From the NCBI GenBank assembly GCA_947454485.1, contig CANGJJ010000006.1:124001-188000 (forward strand): a DNA stretch of 64,000 bases, given 5' to 3'. The notes under the pieces were generated by a model. That model was given only the letters and a program-made list of their open reading frames with translations, was not told the origin of the DNA and ran no database searches. Within the stretch, counting starts at the first letter, position 1, and each line of letters begins with the position of its first letter. Shown in pieces: positions 26,894 through 35,673 of the stretch. The position numbers were made by a program, and so were the translations under genes. The DNA is from Beijerinckiaceae bacterium (GTDB lineage: Bacteria; Pseudomonadota; Alphaproteobacteria; Rhizobiales; Beijerinckiaceae).

Positions 26894-27913
26894 ATGCATA
26901 TTATCGATTCGCATTTTCATTGGTGGCCGCGCCCGATCTTTGAGGCGCTGTGCAAGCGCACCAGCGTGCCGCTCGCCAAGCCCAATGACAAAGGCTGCTA
27001 CACCTGTGTGCTGCAGGATGGGCCGGATTATGTGATGAATCTTTGGCCCGAATGGTTTGATCTCGATGACCAGTTCGCGCATATGGACAAACTCGGCCAT
27101 CAGGTTGATGCGGTCGGCTCCATCGGTCCTTTCTCCGTTTATTTCTCTGCTCTGCCGGAAGCTGAAGGGCGCGATCTTGCCATTCAATGGAATGAAGAGA
27201 TGGCGGCCGCCCAGCGCCGTTATCCCGGCCGCTTCTGGGGCAGCGCGGCCATTCCCTTCCAGAGCGAGAAAGTCGCAATGGATGTGCTCGATGATGCGAT
27301 CAATCGCCTTGGCCTGATGGGCGTCAATCTGCCTGGCTCCATCGGCGCTGATCCGCGTATTGATCAAGACCGCATGCAATCTTTCTATGCACGCTGCGCT
27401 GAGCTTGATCTACCGATCTTCCTCCATCCCACCGATGCTGTCTTTAACCATATGCTCGATGGTTATAATGGCGCGCTGCATCTCTCACTCGGCCGCGTCA
27501 TGGAAGTCAGCGTTGCGGCCATGCGCCTTGTGTTGTCGGGCACGATGGAGCGTCACCCCAATCTCAAGATCGTCATGTCGCATACGGGCGGCGCTTTGCC
27601 CTATCAATCAGGCCGTATGGACAAGAATACGCGCGCAGCCCAGTTGCCGCGCCCTGCCAGCGAATATATCCGCCGCATGTATACAGACACTGTCACGCCC
27701 CATTCAGCGGGCATGCGCTTTGCCATCGACTATTACGGCATCGACCGTGTGATGTATGGCACGGACTATCCCTGCTGGGATCCTTCAGCCTGTTTGCGCT
27801 TTATCGAAGAATTGCAACTGAGCGAGGCAGACCAAGCCAAGCTCTTCCGCGATAATGCGCGGCGCATTCTCAATCTCAAAAGCCCGGCCAGCGCGCAGGC
27901 AGCGGCTGAATAA
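26894..27913 (+). CDS. Amidohydrolase-2 family protein (decarboxylase/hydratase-like)
   Basis: This 339-residue barrel enzyme opens with MHIIDSHFHWWP, giving the H-x-H metal pair near residues 7-9. It has FLHPTD, VMSHTGGALPY and a final GTDYPCW aspartate. It belongs to the same superfamily as 24812-25792 but is only distantly similar. The ATG at 26894 has GGAGGA seven bases upstream. It begins the plus-strand series leading through MmgE/PrpD to the ABC/monooxygenase operon. A role in decarboxylating or hydrating a ring-derived acid is inferred. Confidence 0.88.
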   Translation: MHIIDSHFHWWPRPIFEALCKRTSVPLAKPNDKGCYTCVLQDGPDYVMNLWPEWFDLDDQFAHMDKLGHQVDAVGSIGPFSVYFSALPEAEGRDLAIQWNEEMAAAQRRYPGRFWGSAAIPFQSEKVAMDVLDDAINRLGLMGVNLPGSIGADPRIDQDRMQSFYARCAELDLPIFLHPTDAVFNHMLDGYNGALHLSLGRVMEVSVAAMRLVLSGTMERHPNLKIVMSHTGGALPYQSGRMDKNTRAAQLPRPASEYIRRMYTDTVTPHSAGMRFAIDYYGIDRVMYGTDYPCWDPSACLRFIEELQLSEADQAKLFRDNARRILNLKSPASAQAAAE

Positions 27914-27999
27914 AGCCAATCGCCTATAAGATTGTAGCCGCCTGCCCCATTGCCCTGCGCCCCCATGCGCAGCACTCTGGTGCCGTGTGAGACTCGCCC

Positions 28000-29325
28000 A
28001 TGAAAGAAACCAGCATGAATCTGATGCGGCAACTGGCCCATTTCGTTGTTGAGGGCGATATCGCCACTCTGCCAACGCTTGATCGCGATATTCTGCGTCG
28101 TCATGCCTGCGATATCGCCATTGCGCGTGTTCTGGGTGGTCATTGCGAAGAGGGCCAGCATCTGCGCAGCGTCTTTGCGGGCGCTGGTGCTGAAGGCATA
28201 GCGGGCATCGCTGGCCTTGTGCGCATGACGGAGATGGATGACATCCACACGGGTGCCAATACAACACCAAGCTCGGTGAGTGTGCCGGTTGCCTTCTGCC
28301 TGTCTGCACAAAGCCCCTGTGATCCGCGCGTGGTGGAAAATGCGATCTATGTTGGCACCGAACTCATGGTGCGCTTTGGCAAGGCCATGGATGGCGCCAA
28401 AGCCTTGTTCCAGGGCTTTTGGCCCACACGGTCCAGCGCGGCTTTGGGTGCTTGCGCTGTAGCCTGCCGCATCTGGGGCTTGAGCGTCGAGCGCACGGAA
28501 GAAGCGCTGTCACTTGCCGTCATGACGAGCGCGGGCAAAAGCGGCCGCTTCTTGCGCGAGCCTTCGGGTCGCTGGATTGTCTTTGCCAATGCAGTTGCCA
28601 CAGGCCTGCGTATGGCAGAGGCCGCACGTCATGGCTTTAATGGAGCCGAAAATTCCCCCGATGGCGAATGGATCGCCACCGCCTTCGGCCTTGCCTTCGA
28701 TCAAGCCGAGCTGACGCGTGATCTTGGGCAGCACAGCATCTTCCCTGAATTGTCGATGAAGCCCTATGCAACAGCGCGTCAGGCTCTGGGTGCCACAGAG
28801 GCCATGCGGCATTTGATGAGCACAGGCCTTGAGCCGAGCCAGATTACCAAAGTGATGGCGCGTGTGCCGACCTCGCACAAAGCCATGATCAGCCAGCCGC
28901 TGAATGCCAAAGTGCGCGGCTCTGCCTTTGTCAGCGGCGCAGCGCAGATCGCCACCGCCGCGCTCTTGCCCGATGACCTTTACGACGTCGAGCGCCGCAA
29001 TGTGCTGACCAATGGCGCCATCGCTGAACTTGCCGCACGCGTAGAGATCATCGGCGAGCCGAGGCTCGATGCCGAATTCCCCGCCATCTGGGCGGCTGAG
29101 ATTGAGGTCGAGACCAAGGGCGAAACTTTACGGCACGCGGTCCGCGATGCGCTGGGCTCTCCCGGCAACCGCATGGTTGAAGCTGATCTTGAAGACAAAG
29201 CCCGCCGCGCTCTGCAATGGTTCGGTCAAGCTGAGCGCAGCGCCAGCATCGTGGCCCTCAGCCGCGACATGTTCACCCAGCCCAAGGCGATGCAGGCCAT
29301 GGCCGATCTCTTCCTCAATGGCTGA
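28000..29325 (+). CDS. MmgE/PrpD family protein
   Basis: This 441-residue protein belongs to the 2-methylcitrate dehydratase (PrpD) / iminodisuccinate epimerase fold. Supporting blocks are the LARHACDIAIARVLGG-like N-terminal helix region, the FWPTRSSAALGACAVACRIWGL segment and KPYATARQA in the second domain. Such enzymes dehydrate or epimerise small carboxylic acids. The start is either 28000 or the ATG at 28015; neither has a strong ribosome site. It lies 86 bases after the amidohydrolase on the same strand, and about 100 bases before the ABC operon, with an AT-rich inverted repeat between. Confidence 0.85.
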   Translation: MKETSMNLMRQLAHFVVEGDIATLPTLDRDILRRHACDIAIARVLGGHCEEGQHLRSVFAGAGAEGIAGIAGLVRMTEMDDIHTGANTTPSSVSVPVAFCLSAQSPCDPRVVENAIYVGTELMVRFGKAMDGAKALFQGFWPTRSSAALGACAVACRIWGLSVERTEEALSLAVMTSAGKSGRFLREPSGRWIVFANAVATGLRMAEAARHGFNGAENSPDGEWIATAFGLAFDQAELTRDLGQHSIFPELSMKPYATARQALGATEAMRHLMSTGLEPSQITKVMARVPTSHKAMISQPLNAKVRGSAFVSGAAQIATAALLPDDLYDVERRNVLTNGAIAELAARVEIIGEPRLDAEFPAIWAAEIEVETKGETLRHAVRDALGSPGNRMVEADLEDKARRALQWFGQAERSASIVALSRDMFTQPKAMQAMADLFLNG

Positions 29326-29336
29326 TATATTCAACC

Positions 29337-29373
29337 AATAAAATCGATTTTGTTGATCGAAACCGATTTTATT
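29337..29373. promoter_or_regulatory. AT-rich inverted repeat, candidate operator of the 29.4-36.4 kb operon
   Basis: AATAAAATCG (29337-29346) and CGATTTTATT (29364-29373) are perfect 10-base arms separated by 17 bases. The left arm also belongs to a perfect 12-base palindrome AAAATCGATTTT (29340-29351). The element stands out from its GC-rich surroundings and lies 55-90 bases before the first ABC gene. The GntR protein encoded at the end of the operon is the obvious candidate binder. Confidence 0.55.
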
Positions 29374-29427
29374 TGACTCAGGCAGGCCCCGCCGCAAAGA
29401 TCCACCCAACAAATAGGGGAGGACGCG

Positions 29428-30225
29428 GTGTTGCAGGACTCGAAAACCCGCATGGCCTTGTCGGTGGGGCAACTCACCCAGACATTCCAGTCGCGCGGCG
29501 AAAGCCGGACAGTCTTGAGCGATATCTCGCTCGACATCCGCGAAGGCGAAGTCCTGTGCCTGCTCGGCCCCTCAGGTTGCGGCAAGAGCACCTTGCTCAA
29601 CATCTTCGGCGGCTTTCTCACACCCGGAACCGGCATTGCCAAATGCGGCGATGACCCCATCACTGGCCCGCGCCCAGGCGACATCGCCTTCGTCTTTCAA
29701 GAAAGCGTCCTGTTCCCTTGGGCCACCGTCATAGAGAATATGGAGACCGCGCTCGAATTTCGCGGCGTCCCCAAAGCCCAGCGCCGCGAAAAAGCGATGA
29801 CCTATCTCGCGCAGGTTGGCGTTGATGAATTTGCGCAGCACTATCCCGGCCAAATCTCCGGCGGCATGAAACAGCGCGTGGCTCTGGCCGCAGCACTGAG
29901 TCTTGAGACGCCCATCCTGCTGATGGACGAGCCCTTCGCGGCGCTCGATGAACAAACGCGCATGGTTCTGGGTGAAGATCTTTCGCGGCTGCTCACACAA
30001 ACCAAAAAGACCATCGTCTTCGTCACGCATAGCCTCAACGAGGCTGTCTTTATGGCAGATCGTATTGTCGTACTCACAGCCCGCCCCGGTCGCATCAAGG
30101 GCATTATCAGCGTTGATGAGCCCCATCCCCGCTCGCCTGACTTCATGACGTCAGATTCATTCTCGGCCATTCGCCGCGATGTCTATTCCTTGCTGCGCGA
30201 TGAAATCCGCAAGGCGGACGCATGA
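29428..30225 (+). CDS. ABC transporter ATP-binding protein, NitT/TauT (SsuB) family
   Basis: This 265-residue ATPase has Walker [11 protein letters not shown]-loop VFQESVLFPW, signature ISGGMKQR, Walker B ILLMDEP and VTHSL. The GTG start at 29428 follows GGGGAGGA. It is the first gene of an operon whose next seven genes have small gaps or ATGA overlaps, and it overlaps the permease gene by 4 bases. It is a close paralogue of the ATPase at 15049-15882, so two related uptake systems exist in this window. Confidence 0.94.
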   Translation: MLQDSKTRMALSVGQLTQTFQSRGESRTVLSDISLDIREGEVLCLLGPSGCGKSTLLNIFGGFLTPGTGIAKCGDDPITGPRPGDIAFVFQESVLFPWATVIENMETALEFRGVPKAQRREKAMTYLAQVGVDEFAQHYPGQISGGMKQRVALAAALSLETPILLMDEPFAALDEQTRMVLGEDLSRLLTQTKKTIVFVTHSLNEAVFMADRIVVLTARPGRIKGIISVDEPHPRSPDFMTSDSFSAIRRDVYSLLRDEIRKADA

Positions 30226-31001
30226 GCACACAGGCCACCAAAGATCAGAGCCAAGCCCGCAGCCACTTTGATCGTGGCGTGCAGCTGGGATTCATTCTGC
30301 TTCTGCTCGGCCTTTGGTATGCTGTCACAGCTTTTGGCTATGTCAGCAAATTGCTTCTCCCAAGCCCGCAATCGGTCGTGCAGGAACTCAGCGGCCTGCT
30401 GACCAAAAGCGACTTCTGGTTTGATGTGTGGATCACACTCACCAGCATCATTCAGGCCTATGGACTAGCAGTTGTGGCGGGAGTCGTTCTGGGCAGCCTG
30501 ATCGGCCAAAGCAAATTTGCTTATGATGTGTTCCAGCCCATCTTTGCAGGGGCTTTCGCTATCCCCCTCATCATCATCTATCCGATGATCCTTTATTTAG
30601 CTGGCATTGGCCCGCTCTCGAAGATCCTGTTCGGCGCCATCTATGGATTTCTGCCCGTCGCCCTCGCCGCCATGTCGGCCTTTGCGAATGTGCCGGCCAA
30701 ATGGCGACGCTATGCCGCCACGCTCACCACCAATCAATGGCTGGTGACGCGGCGTGTGCTCATCCCCGCGGCTATTCCTGAATTGCTCAGCGGCTTGCGC
30801 ATCAGCTATGTCGTCACCTTCGCCTCTGTCATTGCAGGCGAGATGATCGCCGCTTTCGCAGGTCTTGGCCGTGTCATCTCCTATAATGCCGAAGTGCTCG
30901 AACCAGCGCGCATGTATGCCGCCATCATGGTCGTCATTGCCTTCGCGGCACTGGTGAACAGCCTGATGTCTCGCCTCCAGCCACGGAGCGAGCGCGCATG
31001 A
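30222..31001 (+). CDS. ABC transporter permease, NitT/TauT (SsuC) family, first of two
   Basis: This 259-residue membrane protein has about six helices and an EAA-type loop (YAATLTTNQWLVTRRVLIP) that is more divergent than usual. ATGA overlaps join it to the ATPase upstream and the second permease downstream. With the latter it should form a heterodimeric channel fed by the binding protein at 34691. The imported solute is probably an aromatic or other organic acid given the enzymes co-encoded. Confidence 0.92.
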   Translation: MSTQATKDQSQARSHFDRGVQLGFILLLLGLWYAVTAFGYVSKLLLPSPQSVVQELSGLLTKSDFWFDVWITLTSIIQAYGLAVVAGVVLGSLIGQSKFAYDVFQPIFAGAFAIPLIIIYPMILYLAGIGPLSKILFGAIYGFLPVALAAMSAFANVPAKWRRYAATLTTNQWLVTRRVLIPAAIPELLSGLRISYVVTFASVIAGEMIAAFAGLGRVISYNAEVLEPARMYAAIMVVIAFAALVNSLMSRLQPRSERA

Positions 31002-31759
31002 CCTACCCACAAAAAGTCTGGGCCTGCCGCCTTCTGGTTTGCGCTGCCTTGATTGGCGCGCTCGAAGCAGGCGCGCATATGATCGGGGCTGCGAGCGATC
31101 TTCTGCCACCGCCCAGCGTCGTTGTGGCTGATCTGCCCGCGCTCCTCGCCGATCCCAAAGTCGAACTGGCTATCTTCACGCTGATCAAACAGCTGCTGAT
31201 TGCCTTTGCCTGCTCGATCCTGTTTGGCGCCTTGCTCGGCTATGGCGTGGCAGCCTGGCAGCGCATCGAGCGCATCACTTTGCCCATCGTGCTGCTCGTC
31301 TATTCAATCCCGCAAATCACCGTTCTGCCAGTCTTCGTCCTCTGCTTTGGACTCGGCTCAGGCTCCAAGATTGCCTTTGGCATTTCCCATGGCATCTTCC
31401 CCATTGCGCTGGGCGTCATCTCGGGCATACAAAAATCGCGCGCCAATCCGATCTATCTGCGCTGGGCCGATTCACTGGGCGCATCACGTTCGCAAAAACT
31501 CACAGCGATCTTGCTGCCGCAAGCTGTCGGATCGGTCTGCACAGGTGTGCGCCTGTCTATGGCCACCACCTTGCTCGGCGTTCTGCTGGCTGACCTTTAT
31601 GTCTCGGACAATGGCGTTGGCTATTTCATCAAATTCTACACCGACACGCAGCAAGGCCCGCGCTTGTTTGGCCTTGTCGTCATTCTGGCCATGGCTGCTG
31701 TGATCATCAATTCGGCTGTCGGACGCTTTGAGCGTTACGCTGGCCGCTGGATGCTTTGA
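30998..31759 (+). CDS. ABC transporter permease, NitT/TauT (SsuC) family, second of two
   Basis: This 253-residue permease has about six membrane helices and the loop ADSLGASRSQKLTAILLP. It resembles the permease at 13488-14270 (shared pattern YSIPQITVLP versus YGIPQITILP, then SKIAFG and HG-FPI), supporting paralogy of the two ABC cassettes. It overlaps the first permease by ATGA. The next gene, Pht5-like, follows after 22 bases. Confidence 0.92.
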   Translation: MTYPQKVWACRLLVCAALIGALEAGAHMIGAASDLLPPPSVVVADLPALLADPKVELAIFTLIKQLLIAFACSILFGALLGYGVAAWQRIERITLPIVLLVYSIPQITVLPVFVLCFGLGSGSKIAFGISHGIFPIALGVISGIQKSRANPIYLRWADSLGASRSQKLTAILLPQAVGSVCTGVRLSMATTLLGVLLADLYVSDNGVGYFIKFYTDTQQGPRLFGLVVILAMAAVIINSAVGRFERYAGRWML

Positions 31760-31781
31760 CACTATAGAAGGGGAGAAACCT

Positions 31782-32726
31782 ATGCGCCCACGTCTGACTG
31801 TTGCCTGCGGCGAATATGAAATTCTGCGGGCGCTCAAAGAGGGCAAGGTGAAAGTGGAGGGCGTTGACCTCGACTTCGACACCAAGCTCGGCCCCAAAGA
31901 TCGCCACTGGAAAATGGCGAAGGAGAATTATTTCGACATTTGCGAATTCAATGCGCCTGCCTATTTCATGGCGCGTGATCGTGGTGTGAAATGGAATGCC
32001 CTGCCTGTCTTTTCGCATCGGCGCTTCCGTCACGGCTTTATCTTCGTCAACCCCAAGAGCGGCATCACCGAGCCCAAGCAACTCATCGGCAAGAAAGTGG
32101 GCGGCACCAATTTCCAGCCTGCTGGCAATATCTGGGTGCGCGGCGTGCTCGAAGAAGAATATGGCGTGCCCCATGACTCCATCCATTGGTTCACCGAGCG
32201 CGGCGAAGATATCGACTTTGAGCCCCATCCCGGCCTCAAGATCACCCGCCTGCGCGACGACCAAGATCTTGATCAAATGCTCATGAATGGTGAGCTCGAT
32301 GCGCTGATTGAGCCCGAGTTCCCCGAGCCTTTCATGGAGGGCGATCCGCGCATGGTGCGCTTGTTTGCGGATCATGAGAGTGTTGAGCGCGATTATTTCC
32401 GTCGCACCGGCATCTTCCCCATCATGCATGTGACCGTCATCAAGCAGGAATGGGTGGACCAATATCCTTGGTTGCCGCGCGCACTGATGGAGGCCTTTAA
32501 CGAGTCAAAGCGCATTGCGATGGAGAAGCTCGACAATCCGCGCATCGTGCCACTCGCATGGTGGGCAGCGGCTTGGGAAAATCAAAAGCGCGTCTTGGGC
32601 AAAGACCCGTGGGAATATGGCCTCACACCCAAGAACCGCAACAATCTGCAGAAGCTCATTCACTATACGAAGATGCAGGGCCTCATCAGCCGCGAATTCT
32701 CCGTCGACGAAATGTTCGTGGAATAG
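31782..32726 (+). CDS. 4,5-dihydroxyphthalate decarboxylase-like (PBP-fold) protein
   Basis: This 314-residue protein begins MRPRLTVACGEYEILRAL without a signal peptide. The family blocks are FDICEFNAPAYFM, RRFRHGFIFVNP and ALIEPEFPEP. The ATG at 31782 has GAAGGGGAG ahead. The operon already encodes an exported receptor at 34691, so this leaderless protein is better explained as a cytoplasmic enzyme of the Pht5 type. It directly precedes an aromatic-ring FAD monooxygenase, which fits a decarboxylation plus hydroxylation pair. The alternative is a binding protein with an unrecognised export route. Confidence 0.82.
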   Translation: MRPRLTVACGEYEILRALKEGKVKVEGVDLDFDTKLGPKDRHWKMAKENYFDICEFNAPAYFMARDRGVKWNALPVFSHRRFRHGFIFVNPKSGITEPKQLIGKKVGGTNFQPAGNIWVRGVLEEEYGVPHDSIHWFTERGEDIDFEPHPGLKITRLRDDQDLDQMLMNGELDALIEPEFPEPFMEGDPRMVRLFADHESVERDYFRRTGIFPIMHVTVIKQEWVDQYPWLPRALMEAFNESKRIAMEKLDNPRIVPLAWWAAAWENQKRVLGKDPWEYGLTPKNRNNLQKLIHYTKMQGLISREFSVDEMFVE

Positions 32727-32737
32727 CGGAGCGGATC

Positions 32738-34459
32738 ATGGCCTATCAGGAGCAGGCACGCAGCCCCGCACGCAGCGGCGGGCCACAGAAGCTGGGGGAG
32801 TTCGTCTATCCGACCTATCCCTATGTGGCCCCGCCTGAGATTGCTGCTGGCAAAGCAGGGCGCAGCCCTGTCGTTGTTGTGGGTGGTGGCATGGTGGGGC
32901 TCACCATCGCCATCGACATTGCGCGCAAGGGCGTCGCCTGCATCCTGATTGATGACAATGATACGGTGAGCGCGGGCTCGCGCTCTATCGCTCAGGCGCG
33001 CCGCACGATGGATATCTGGTCGCGGCTTGGTTGCGCTGAGCCCATGGTCGCCAAGGGCGTGTCGTGGAACAAGGGACACACCCATTATCGCGACAATTGC
33101 GTTCTGTCTTTTGAGGTCTTCCCCGAAGGTGGCGCGCGCTTTCCCTCTTTCACCAGTCTCGCGCAATATTATGTCGAGCACTATCTGGTCGAGCGTGCGG
33201 CCGCGCAGCCCAATCTGCAACTGCGCTGGCGCAACCGTTTGACGGGAGCCTCAGTCAAGACGGATGGCGTCTTGCTTGAGATCGACACACCCGATGGAGC
33301 CTATCAGATCCATGCTGATTGGGTCGTAGCCGCCGATGGTGCGCGCTCGGCCATGCGTCGACATCTCGGTCTCGATTTCAAAGGCAATCGCCTGAAAGAT
33401 AAATTTGTCATTGCCGATGTGCGCGTCCATGCGGATCTGCCCAATGAGCGCAACTATTGGTTCGAGCCACCCTTCTATGATGGCAATTCTGTTTTGCGCG
33501 TGCCGCAATCTGATTCCATCTGGCGGATCGACTGGCAGATCGATCCTGATGCGGATGTCACCCAAGAGCTTGCGCCCGACAATGTGCAAGCGCGCCTCAA
33601 ACGCATCTTTGGAGGGCAGACCCAATTCGAAGCTGAATGGGTCAGCACCTACACGTCCGAACATCGCTTGATGGACAATTTCCGCCATGGCCGCACACTC
33701 TTTGTCGGTGATGCCGCCCATCAGCTCTCGCCTTTTGGCGGCGGGCGTGGCGGCAATTCGGGCGTGCAAGATGCCGACAATCTCGCGTGGAAGCTCTGCG
33801 CTGTGATCAAAGGCCAAGCACAGGATGCCTTGCTCGATAGCTATGATCCTGAACGGCGCACCATCGCCATTCGCAATATCGCCGACTCCATGAAGTCGAC
33901 TGAATTCATCACCCCCAAAAGCACCCATTCGCTCGGCCTGCGCACTGCTGTCTTGCAGCTTGCCAATGCCGCCCCCTTCGCCAAGGCCTATGTGAATACG
34001 GGACGCTTCGCAGTCTGGCCGGTTCTGGAGAATTCACCGCTCTCCATTCCTGATACAGAGTCCTTCAGCGACAGCGCGAGACCCGGAACGCCCGCGCTTG
34101 ATTGCCTATTGAGCGCGCAGGATGGGAAAAGCCTCTGGCTGTCGGACCAGATTGGCGATGCCTTCACCCTGGTCATTTATGGCGATGAAGAGACGGTCAA
34201 AGTCGCTCGGCAAAAAGCTGAAGCTATTACGCAGAACATCTTCCCGCTACGCATCGTCGCCGTGACTGACAAGGCCTCTGCGCTCTCGCTCGGCGATCCG
34301 AAGGGTAGCTTTGCGGCGCAATATGATGCGCGGGCTGGAACAGCCTATCTCTTCCGTCCTGATCAACATGTGCTCGCCCGTTGGCGCGCCTGCGATCTCA
34401 GCAAAGTAGAAGCCGCCATGTTGAAAGCTTTGTGGCGCACAGCGGAGATACAGGCATGA
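32738..34459 (+). CDS. FAD-dependent aromatic hydroxylase (class A flavoprotein monooxygenase)
   Basis: This 573-residue flavoprotein resembles MhpA/PheA-type ring hydroxylases. It has the dinucleotide motif VVVGGGMVGLTIA near residue 46, the DGARS motif, and the FAD-contact block LFVGDAAHQLSPFGGGRGG. A thioredoxin-like C-terminal region ends in RPDQHVLARWR, a hallmark of the phenol/3-HPP hydroxylase group. ATG 32738 follows a GGAG element. It overlaps the DUF2783-like gene as ATGA. It should use NAD(P)H and oxygen to hydroxylate a phenolic acid; the precise substrate is unknown. Confidence 0.92.
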   Translation: MAYQEQARSPARSGGPQKLGEFVYPTYPYVAPPEIAAGKAGRSPVVVVGGGMVGLTIAIDIARKGVACILIDDNDTVSAGSRSIAQARRTMDIWSRLGCAEPMVAKGVSWNKGHTHYRDNCVLSFEVFPEGGARFPSFTSLAQYYVEHYLVERAAAQPNLQLRWRNRLTGASVKTDGVLLEIDTPDGAYQIHADWVVAADGARSAMRRHLGLDFKGNRLKDKFVIADVRVHADLPNERNYWFEPPFYDGNSVLRVPQSDSIWRIDWQIDPDADVTQELAPDNVQARLKRIFGGQTQFEAEWVSTYTSEHRLMDNFRHGRTLFVGDAAHQLSPFGGGRGGNSGVQDADNLAWKLCAVIKGQAQDALLDSYDPERRTIAIRNIADSMKSTEFITPKSTHSLGLRTAVLQLANAAPFAKAYVNTGRFAVWPVLENSPLSIPDTESFSDSARPGTPALDCLLSAQDGKSLWLSDQIGDAFTLVIYGDEETVKVARQKAEAITQNIFPLRIVAVTDKASALSLGDPKGSFAAQYDARAGTAYLFRPDQHVLARWRACDLSKVEAAMLKALWRTAEIQA

Positions 34460-34668
34460 CCCTCTCCATAGACAAAGTTCCACCGGGATTTCCCGTTGAT
34501 GATATCTATGCGCGTTTGGTCGCGATGGGCGCAGAGCGCTCGGATGACGACGCGCGCGCGATGCTCTCAGCCTTAGTGCTGGTTTTGATCAACCAGATCG
34601 CAGACCCGCAAAGGGTCTTTGCGGCCATCGATCTCGTCGAGACTGCGTTCAAAGATAAAAATCCATAA
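34456..34668 (+). CDS. Small DUF2783-like protein
   Basis: This 70-residue protein (MTLSIDKVPPGFPVDDIYAR at its N-terminus) is acidic and predicted helical with no cysteines or membrane segment. The helix LSALVLVLINQIADP is the most conserved-looking part. I recall DUF2783 proteins as about 70 residues and often beside flavoprotein hydroxylases, which this matches in size, style and position. Its ATG overlaps the hydroxylase stop (ATGA), implying coupled translation in fixed ratio. It may assist the hydroxylase, but no function is established from sequence. Confidence 0.65.
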   Translation: MTLSIDKVPPGFPVDDIYARLVAMGAERSDDDARAMLSALVLVLINQIADPQRVFAAIDLVETAFKDKNP

Positions 34669-34690
34669 GAACAAAGTGAGGGAGGACATT

Positions 34691-35653
34691 ATGAAAAACA
34701 TGTTCAAGGCATTCGCACTCACAACCATGCTTGGCCTGTCACTCGTGATGCAGGCGAGCGCACAGGCGGCCGAAACAGTCCGCGTCGCATCCTCGGCCGC
34801 CGTGTGCTTTTGCTTCCTGCCTGCCGCCTTTGGCACTGAACTTGGGATCTGGGAGAAATATGGCATCACGGTTGATCTGAAATCCATGGCGGGCGATGCG
34901 CGCGTGCAGCAGGCCATGGTCGCAGATGCAATCGACATCGGCCTTGGCAGCGGCCCCGGCATTGGAGCGCTGAGCAAAGGCGTGCCTGCCAAAGCAGTCG
35001 CGGCCATCATGTATCGCCCTGCTGGCATGGCGCTCATCACCAAGCCAGACTCTGCGATCAAGAGCGCTGCAGATCTCAAGGGCAAGAAAATTGGCGTGAC
35101 GACGGGTGGTTCACTCACTGAATGGCTGGCGCGCCGGGCGGGCACAGGTGCTGGTCTTGCGTTGAAGGATTTTCAGGTCGTGCCGCTGGGCGATTTGAGC
35201 AGCAACACCGCGGCCATGTTGTCAGGCTCCACCGATGCAATGGTCTATGGGTCTGAAGCTGGCTTTGCCATGCAGGTCAAAGGCACGGGCCGCGTTGTGG
35301 CAACCTTTGATTCCATCGTGCCGCATTTCGTCGCTCATACGATCTTCGTGACGGACAAATTCCGCTCACAAAAGCCCGAACTCACCAAAAACTTCCTGAA
35401 GGGCTGGCTCGAGATCATCACCTATATGCGCAACAATAAAGAAGCGACGGTGGACTTTGCCAGCAAGCAGCTCAACCTGCCCAAGGATGTGGCCTCCATG
35501 ATCTATGACGTCAATCTTCCCCAGTTCACGCGCGACGGACAGTTCCCCGACGCAGCTCTGGAGATCTTGAACGAGTCCTTCGTCGAGCTTGGCATCTTGC
35601 CCGCCAAGGTCGATGTGAAGGCCCTCATTGATACGCGCTTCCTTCCCAACTAA
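34691..35653 (+). CDS. NMT1/SsuA-type ABC substrate-binding protein
   Basis: This 320-residue exported receptor has leader MKNMFKAFALTTMLGLSLVM ending at AQAAE. The mature protein has FLPAAFGTELGIWEKYGITV and GDARVQQAMVADAIDIGLGSG. The last block nearly matches the receptors at 15906 and 16880. ATG 34691 has GGAGGAC upstream. It is encoded after the hydroxylase in the same operon as the 29428-31759 ABC proteins and is their natural partner. Confidence 0.92.
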   Translation: MKNMFKAFALTTMLGLSLVMQASAQAAETVRVASSAAVCFCFLPAAFGTELGIWEKYGITVDLKSMAGDARVQQAMVADAIDIGLGSGPGIGALSKGVPAKAVAAIMYRPAGMALITKPDSAIKSAADLKGKKIGVTTGGSLTEWLARRAGTGAGLALKDFQVVPLGDLSSNTAAMLSGSTDAMVYGSEAGFAMQVKGTGRVVATFDSIVPHFVAHTIFVTDKFRSQKPELTKNFLKGWLEIITYMRNNKEATVDFASKQLNLPKDVASMIYDVNLPQFTRDGQFPDAALEILNESFVELGILPAKVDVKALIDTRFLPN

Positions 35654-35673
35654 GGGGCCCAAGGACAGTACAG

